From Holophagales bacterium (GTDB taxonomy: Bacteria > Acidobacteriota > Thermoanaerobaculia > UBA5066), in the NCBI GenBank assembly GCA_016714815.1, contig JADKBZ010000002.1:186001-250000 (forward strand): 64,000 nucleotides of DNA. The letters are read 5' to 3'. The position numbers and the translations under genes were made by a program. Below are positions 59,342-64,000 of the stretch, piece by piece (within the stretch, counting starts at the first letter, position 1; every line of letters begins with the position of its first letter). Under the pieces are notes generated by a model. The model was given only the letters and a program-made list of their open reading frames with translations, searched no databases and had not been told where the DNA came from.

Positions 59342-60225
59342 GCAGCGTCGTCGAGACCCCCGCCCTGCCCCGCTTCCAGCCGGGCGACTACAAGAGTGAC
59401 CTGAAGCCCGTCTGGTGCGCCGGCTGCGGCGACTTCGGCGTCGTCTCCGCCATGTACCGCGCGATGGCCGAGCTGCAGCTCGAGCCCTGGAACACCGTCG
59501 TCGTCTCCGGCATCGGCTGCTCCTCGCGCCTCCCGGGCTACGTCGAGGCCTACGGCTTCAACAGCGTTCACGGCCGCGCCCTTCCGATCGCCACCGGGAT
59601 CAAGGTCGCAAAGCCCGAGCTGAACGTCGTGGCGGTGGGTGGCGACGGCGACGGCCTGGCCATCGGCGGCAACCACTTCCTCCACGCCTCCCGCCGAAAC
59701 CTCGACATCTGCTACGTCCTCATGGACAACGAGATCTACGGGCTGACGAAGGGGCAGGCGGCGCCAACCACCCCGACGGGCGACAAGACGAAGTCGACCT
59801 ACTTCGGGAACCCCGAGCCGAGCGTCGACCCGTGCGAGCTGGCGATGTCGTTCGGGGCCACCTGGGTCGCCCGCGGCTTCTCGGGCGACATGAAGAGCCT
59901 CGTCGACCTGATGGTCGCCGGCATGAGCCACCACGGGTTCGCTTTCCTGAACGTCATGTCTCCCTGCGTCACGTGGCGCGGGGACGACCAGTTCAAGGTG
60001 ATGAAGGCGAAGCTGAGGACCCTCCCCGAGGGCTACGACAGGAGCAGCCGCGCGGCGGCCTTCCCCTACATGCGCGAGAAGGAGATCCTGACGACCGGCG
60101 TCCTCTACGAGGTTCACGAGCCCTCGCTTCTCGACAGGCTCGAGGGACAGCGGACGAAGGCCATGCAGGGGTACGAAGGGCTCACGACCGAGCAGGTCCT
60201 CAAAGTCTTCAATCCGCCCTTCTGA
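59338..60225 (+). CDS. korB: 2-oxoacid:ferredoxin oxidoreductase, beta subunit (KorB-type)
   Basis: The 295-aa protein starts at a GTG overlapping the korA stop, with GAGGAGG upstream. It has the cluster-type Cys in PVWCAGCGDFGVVSAMYRAM, IGCSSRLPGY, and the ThDP site VGGDGDGLAIGGNHFLHASR followed by DNEIYGLTKGQAAPTTPTGD. It binds ThDP and a 4Fe-4S cluster and transfers electrons to ferredoxin. A further Cys in MSPCVTWRG completes the family pattern. Substrate preference (2-oxoglutarate versus pyruvate) is inferred from the two-subunit architecture only. Confidence 0.93.
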   Translation: MSSVVETPALPRFQPGDYKSDLKPVWCAGCGDFGVVSAMYRAMAELQLEPWNTVVVSGIGCSSRLPGYVEAYGFNSVHGRALPIATGIKVAKPELNVVAVGGDGDGLAIGGNHFLHASRRNLDICYVLMDNEIYGLTKGQAAPTTPTGDKTKSTYFGNPEPSVDPCELAMSFGATWVARGFSGDMKSLVDLMVAGMSHHGFAFLNVMSPCVTWRGDDQFKVMKAKLRTLPEGYDRSSRAAAFPYMREKEILTTGVLYEVHEPSLLDRLEGQRTKAMQGYEGLTTEQVLKVFNPPF

Positions 60226-60239
60226 CGGACGGACGCCGC

Positions 60240-61145
60240 GTGGCACTTCCAGAGGGCTTCACGAAGGAGCTTCTCGACCACCTCAACGACGGCGTCTACT
60301 TCGTCGACCGGGAAAGAAAGATCACGTTCTGGAATCGGGGCGCCCAGTCCATCACGGGCTGGGCGCCTCGCGACGTCATCGGCCGGTCCTGCCCGGAAGC
60401 GGTTCTGAGGCACGTCGACGCCAACGGGAACGAGCTCTGCCGGACAGGCTGCCCGCTCTCGGCCGCGATCGCAGAGGGAAAGCCGCAACGGGCCGACGTC
60501 TTCCTCCACCACAGGGCGGGACACCGGGTCCCGGTCCGCGTCGAGGTCGTTCCCTTCCGCGACGCCGCGGGTGCCGTGGTGGGCGCCGTCGAGGTCTTCA
60601 CCGACCAGACCGAGCGGATGGAGGCGATCCGCCGGGTCGAAGAGCTGACCGAGATCGTCTTCCTCGACCCGCTCACGGGGATCGGAAACCGGCGCTACGC
60701 GGAGGTCGTCCTCGAAGAGAAGATGGCCGAGCTGACTCGGTACGGCTTCCGCTTCGGCGTCCTCTTCGTCGACGTCGACCGCTTCAAGGAAGTCAACGAC
60801 ACCCACGGGCACGACGTCGGCGACGCCGTCCTGAAGACGATCGCCACGACGCTCGCACGCTCGGCCCGCTCCCTCGATTTCGTCGGACGGTGGGGTGGGG
60901 AGGAGTTCATCGTCCTCCTGTCGAACGTCACCGACTTCAACCTCTCCCTCGTGGCCGACAGGACCCGTCGCCTCGTCGAGCACTCTGAGCTGCCGATGGC
61001 AGCCGGGCCGCTCCGGGTGACGGTCTCGATCGGCGCGACGCTCGTGAGGAAGGGTGAGGCGGTCGCCGACATCCTCAAGAGGGCCGACGGCCTGATGTAC
61101 GAGGCGAAGTCGGCCGGGCGAAACCGGGTCGTCGTCCGCCTCTGA
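60240..61145 (+). CDS. PAS-GGDEF diguanylate cyclase
   Basis: The GTG at 60240 gives 301 aa. A PAS domain (about 5-130) shows LNDGVYFVDRERKITFWNRG and QSITGWAPRDVIGRSCPE, with several Cys (CPEAVL, LCRTGCPL). The GGDEF domain (about 140-301) has DPLTGIGNRRYAEVVLEEKM, FGVLFVDVDRFKEVNDTHGH and the active site GRWGGEEFIVLL. An RxxD I-site (RSLD) lies five residues before GGEEF, so product inhibition by c-di-GMP is expected. It should make c-di-GMP in response to a PAS-bound signal. It follows korB by 14 bp and may be in the same transcript. Confidence 0.93.
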   Translation: MALPEGFTKELLDHLNDGVYFVDRERKITFWNRGAQSITGWAPRDVIGRSCPEAVLRHVDANGNELCRTGCPLSAAIAEGKPQRADVFLHHRAGHRVPVRVEVVPFRDAAGAVVGAVEVFTDQTERMEAIRRVEELTEIVFLDPLTGIGNRRYAEVVLEEKMAELTRYGFRFGVLFVDVDRFKEVNDTHGHDVGDAVLKTIATTLARSARSLDFVGRWGGEEFIVLLSNVTDFNLSLVADRTRRLVEHSELPMAAGPLRVTVSIGATLVRKGEAVADILKRADGLMYEAKSAGRNRVVVRL

Positions 61146-61172
61146 CGGAAGACGACCCGATCCCTTCGCGGT

Positions 61173-64000
61173 TCAGGGAAGCTCGACGCCCCGCGGGCGC
61201 CCTGGCCTGACCGGAACCTCCGGCCCGCCGAGGCGAATCGACCTCTCCTCGACGGTCGCGTCGAGCCCTTCGGGTCCGACCAGCTCGACGCGGAAGGCTC
61301 CCTTCGCGCCCCACGCCGACAGGTCGTGGCGCGCTTCCTCCCCGGCGGCGAGAACGAGCCGGCGCTCGACGACGACCTTGCCGTCGACATCCACGAACCT
61401 GAGGAACGCCACGGCGCTCCCTTCCCCCTCGAGACGGCGCAGGAGGAGCGTGGTGCCGGGCTCCACCTCGACGCGATCGAGGGCGAGTCGACCGTCCTCT
61501 TTGCGCTCCAGCGCCCGGAACGCGGATCCCGTTTCCGGCCGTGCGGCCGAGGCGGGGAGGACATTGACCGTCACCGCCTTTGAGGACGTGCCCGATCCGT
61601 TCGAGGCGATCAGGACGACGACCTTCGGCCCGGCGGCCGGGAACGTCACCGTGGGCGATTGGACGGTCGTCGCCGTCATGCCGTCACCCGGGAACCAGAG
61701 CCAGCTCGTCGCCTGCGGCGACGACGTGTCTGTGAACGTCACGGGCCTGCCCGCCACGATCGACGAGGGGACGGAGAAGCTCGCCACGGGCGGAGAAAGC
61801 GCGTAGACCGGACTCGCCGCTTCGGCGCCCGGTCCCCGGTCGGGGGTGCAGGCCCAGGCGCGGACGAAAAGCTGCACCGGGTCGACGGACCCGCGGGGCG
61901 GAGCCGACGCCGAGGTTCCCTCGACCGAAGCCCAGTCGCCGCCATTGATTCGCCACTCGTAGCGCGTCGGAGTGAAACCGGACGCCGGAGGGGCCCACGC
62001 GAGACCGAGGAAGTCCGTCGCCGTGACGGGTCCCGACGGGTTCCCCTTCGGCGTCACGACCGGCGACACGGGAGCCTCGGGCGGTCCGCAGACGTTGATC
62101 ACGGCCGTGGCGGTCCTCGCGGTCCCCTCGCTCGTCCGGAACGTGAAGAGAATCGTCGAGCGGCCCGGAGCGGCCGAGGAGGACGCCGCGAAGGAAAACG
62201 CGGTCGGAGGGAACGCGGGCGGACCGATCGGCTGAGCCGCAGGAGTGACGGTGACTCCGGGCGGAAGGCCGGAGGGGGTCACGACGACGTCGGCGGTCGG
62301 GGGACAGCCCCCCACGACGAGAGACGCGGTGAACGTGACCGCCGCGCCGTTCGGGTTCAGGACTGCGGCCGACGGCGCCACCGAGGGCGTGAAGGCCGGC
62401 GGGAGGACGTTCGCGACGAAATTCGCCGTAGAGCGGACGCCGCGAGCGTCGCTCACGAGCGCCGTGATCGCCGCCGGACCAGATGCCGTGCCGGCGGCGG
62501 CCTGAACGGTGAAAAGGACGGTCTGTGCGGGCGGCATCGCGGGGACCGGAATGGTCGCGGGGGTGATCGTCAGCCCTGCCGGCAGGGTCGGGAACGTGAC
62601 AGTCGGACTCCCCGAATAGCCGTCGAGCGGCGTAATCATCAGGGAGTTCGGGCTCGGCTTTCCCCCGGGACAGATGTCCATCGCGCTGCGCTCGACCTCG
62701 ATCCCGATCCGCCCGGGACGGACGACCGAGACCGCGATCGTGACCGTCTTCGGAGTCCCCGTGGACGGCTCGAACGTGAAGACGGCCTCTCCGCTCCCGG
62801 CCGGAGTCGTGAGCGGTGCGGAGAACGTGAAGACGATCGGTTCGTACGAGGGGGCCAGCAGCTCCGCGGAGACGGGCGACACGGTGACCCCGGCCGGAAG
62901 CGAGGACGGTATGACGGCGATACGGGACGGCGGGGAGCAGGCGCCCGGCGCGAGGGAGGCCGTGACGGTCGCGCCCGCTCCACCGGCCGTCAGCGTCACC
63001 GCCGCGGGCGAGACGACCGGTGCGAACTGGGCGGACCCGACGGTCACGACGAAGCTCGTGACGCCGAAAGGTCCGCCCGGATCGCTCACGAGGACGTTCA
63101 CGACCTTCTGCCCGGGGAGGGCGCCGGCGAGGGCGGAGACCTCGAAGACGACGGTCCGGGACGGAGGAACCGTGTCGACCGGGATCGAAACCGGAGTGAC
63201 CTTCAGCTCCGACGCAAGCGACGGGAAGGTCACCGTGGGAGACCCCGTGTAGCCGCCCAGGGACGAGATCAGGATGGAGTTCTGAACTGCGGCGCCGCCA
63301 GGACAGGCGTCGACGGCGGTCTTCTCGGGCACCACGCTCAACGAACCGAGACGTTCGACGGTGAGGACGAACGTGTCCGTACCGCTCGGAACGGGACCCG
63401 CCTGAACGCTGACCGTGTAGTTCCCGGCCGGCGTCGAGGAGGTCGTCGAGATCCGGAAGCTGACCACGGCGTAGGGCGGCCCCTGCTGTCCCACCGGCGT
63501 GAAGGTCACCGGCGACGGAACGGGCGAGGCGCCCTGGGGGAGCCCGGTGAAGATCAGGTGCTGCTGTCCGGAGACGAAGGTGTCGATGTAGCCGACCGTC
63601 GCGGTCAGGCTCGCGGAGGTTGAGCCCGCCGCCACCCTCACCGACGAGGGAACGACCGAGAGGGGCTGGACTATGAAATTGAGCAGGCCGTAAGCCGGGG
63701 TCGGGGTGTTGTTGACGGGGACCTCGTGCCCACCCGGCCACGCCCACGGCGCCGCGGCGAGCCGGAAAGTGACCGTCGCCGAGGTCTGTCCGGGCGCGGT
63801 CGTGTAGCTGACCGTCGACGGAACCGTCGTGATCCCGTACGGCAGGACGGTCCCGCCGCCGAAATCGAGGACCTGGAGACCACCGGGAAGAGTCGCGGTC
63901 GGCGAGAAAGTGATCTGCGCGGTGATGGTCGGAGACGTCTCCCCGACCGCGAACGTCACCGGGTTCGCCGAGAACGTAATCGTCTGGGCCCCCGAGGGGA
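61173..64000 (-). CDS. Secreted multi-domain protein with Ig-like repeats and PKD domain (N-terminus off the right edge)
   Basis: The minus-strand frame is open to the window edge; at least 942 residues are present and the start is not. It consists of repeated Ig-like beta domains, each with the pattern PSSVRVAAGST...P-V-T-F-x-P...AG, and two closely similar blocks: DACPGGAAVQNSILISSLGG/GYTGSPTVTFPSL and DICPGGKPSPNSLMITPLDG/GYSGSPTVTFPTL. A PKD domain lies at about residue 735-820 (VASFSVPSSIVAGRPVTFTD, FPAAGPKVVVLIASN), and the C-terminus is a small beta domain ending PVRPGRPRGVELP. It is most probably an extracellular adhesin-like or matrix protein. Confidence 0.8.
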   Translation of the reverse strand, partial: PSGAQTITFSANPVTFAVGETSPTITAQITFSPTATLPGGLQVLDFGGGTVLPYGITTVPSTVSYTTAPGQTSATVTFRLAAAPWAWPGGHEVPVNNTPTPAYGLLNFIVQPLSVVPSSVRVAAGSTSASLTATVGYIDTFVSGQQHLIFTGLPQGASPVPSPVTFTPVGQQGPPYAVVSFRISTTSSTPAGNYTVSVQAGPVPSGTDTFVLTVERLGSLSVVPEKTAVDACPGGAAVQNSILISSLGGYTGSPTVTFPSLASELKVTPVSIPVDTVPPSRTVVFEVSALAGALPGQKVVNVLVSDPGGPFGVTSFVVTVGSAQFAPVVSPAAVTLTAGGAGATVTASLAPGACSPPSRIAVIPSSLPAGVTVSPVSAELLAPSYEPIVFTFSAPLTTPAGSGEAVFTFEPSTGTPKTVTIAVSVVRPGRIGIEVERSAMDICPGGKPSPNSLMITPLDGYSGSPTVTFPTLPAGLTITPATIPVPAMPPAQTVLFTVQAAAGTASGPAAITALVSDARGVRSTANFVANVLPPAFTPSVAPSAAVLNPNGAAVTFTASLVVGGCPPTADVVVTPSGLPPGVTVTPAAQPIGPPAFPPTAFSFAASSSAAPGRSTILFTFRTSEGTARTATAVINVCGPPEAPVSPVVTPKGNPSGPVTATDFLGLAWAPPASGFTPTRYEWRINGGDWASVEGTSASAPPRGSVDPVQLFVRAWACTPDRGPGAEAASPVYALSPPVASFSVPSSIVAGRPVTFTDTSSPQATSWLWFPGDGMTATTVQSPTVTFPAAGPKVVVLIASNGSGTSSKAVTVNVLPASAARPETGSAFRALERKEDGRLALDRVEVEPGTTLLLRRLEGEGSAVAFLRFVDVDGKVVVERRLVLAAGEEARHDLSAWGAKGAFRVELVGPEGLDATVEERSIRLGGPEVPVRPGRPRGVELP

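Overview
The window is about 64 kb of GC-rich chromosome. The VWFA-type secreted protein at 41.1-42.2 kb, the many exported beta-sandwich proteins and the recurring C-terminal tail PVELxGFSV(D/E) point to an Acidobacteriota bacterium, possibly a Thermoanaerobaculia-like lineage. The phylum is an inference from gene families; there is no rRNA or marker gene to confirm it.

The core of the window is a large chromosomal integron, roughly 12-41 kb, with a degenerate attC relic as far out as 4.8 kb. It has an intact integron integrase (intI, 39.9-40.9 kb, plus strand) with the IntI-specific extra segment, and about 20 attC sites of roughly 55-60 bp. The sites share one imperfect palindrome: GCCTAAC/GTTAGGC ends and arms GGCATGCAGCGG and CCGCTGATGCC with one extrahelical G. 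The array has two halves in opposite orientation. From about 4.8/11.4 to 21.4 kb the attC sites and cassette genes read leftwards. From about 24.4 to 39.9 kb they read rightwards, towards intI. The left half holds mostly intact genes: a SAM methyltransferase, lipoproteins, a halohydrin-dehalogenase-like enzyme, a DUF4261 protein, a secreted archaemetzincin, a 986-aa anchored repeat protein and a HigBA toxin-antitoxin pair. The right half holds short cassettes (membrane proteins, lipoproteins, DUF6882-like, two VOC copies), most interrupted by single-base frameshifts.

Between and inside the arrays lies a nested mobile-element zone (21.6-38.5 kb): an IS1634-like fragment, two IS21-family elements, two near-identical IS3-family copies, and three group II introns of the attC-targeting (IIC-attC) kind. 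Two of these introns precisely split an attC and one abuts an attC. An IS110-family fragment abuts a half attC just before intI.

Left flank (1-11.1 kb): a secreted HExxH metallopeptidase-like protein (partial), two exported proteins, an orphan CheB methylesterase, a soluble histidine kinase, a DUF429 protein, an ADP-ribosylglycohydrolase, two small envelope proteins and a large secreted protein with PPC and P domains. Right flank (41.1-64 kb): conserved chromosomal genes. These are RecD2 helicase, an Fe-S protein followed by a fused ethanolamine ammonia-lyase (EutB-EutC) with an apparent Tat/lipoprotein signal, an ILVBL-type ThDP enzyme, a tryptophanase/tyrosine phenol-lyase family enzyme, a nucleotidyltransferase, a TRIC-type channel, an OB-fold lipoprotein, a three-gene SPFH membrane cluster, the two-subunit 2-oxoacid:ferredoxin oxidoreductase, a PAS-GGDEF cyclase and a PKD-containing secreted protein running off the right edge.
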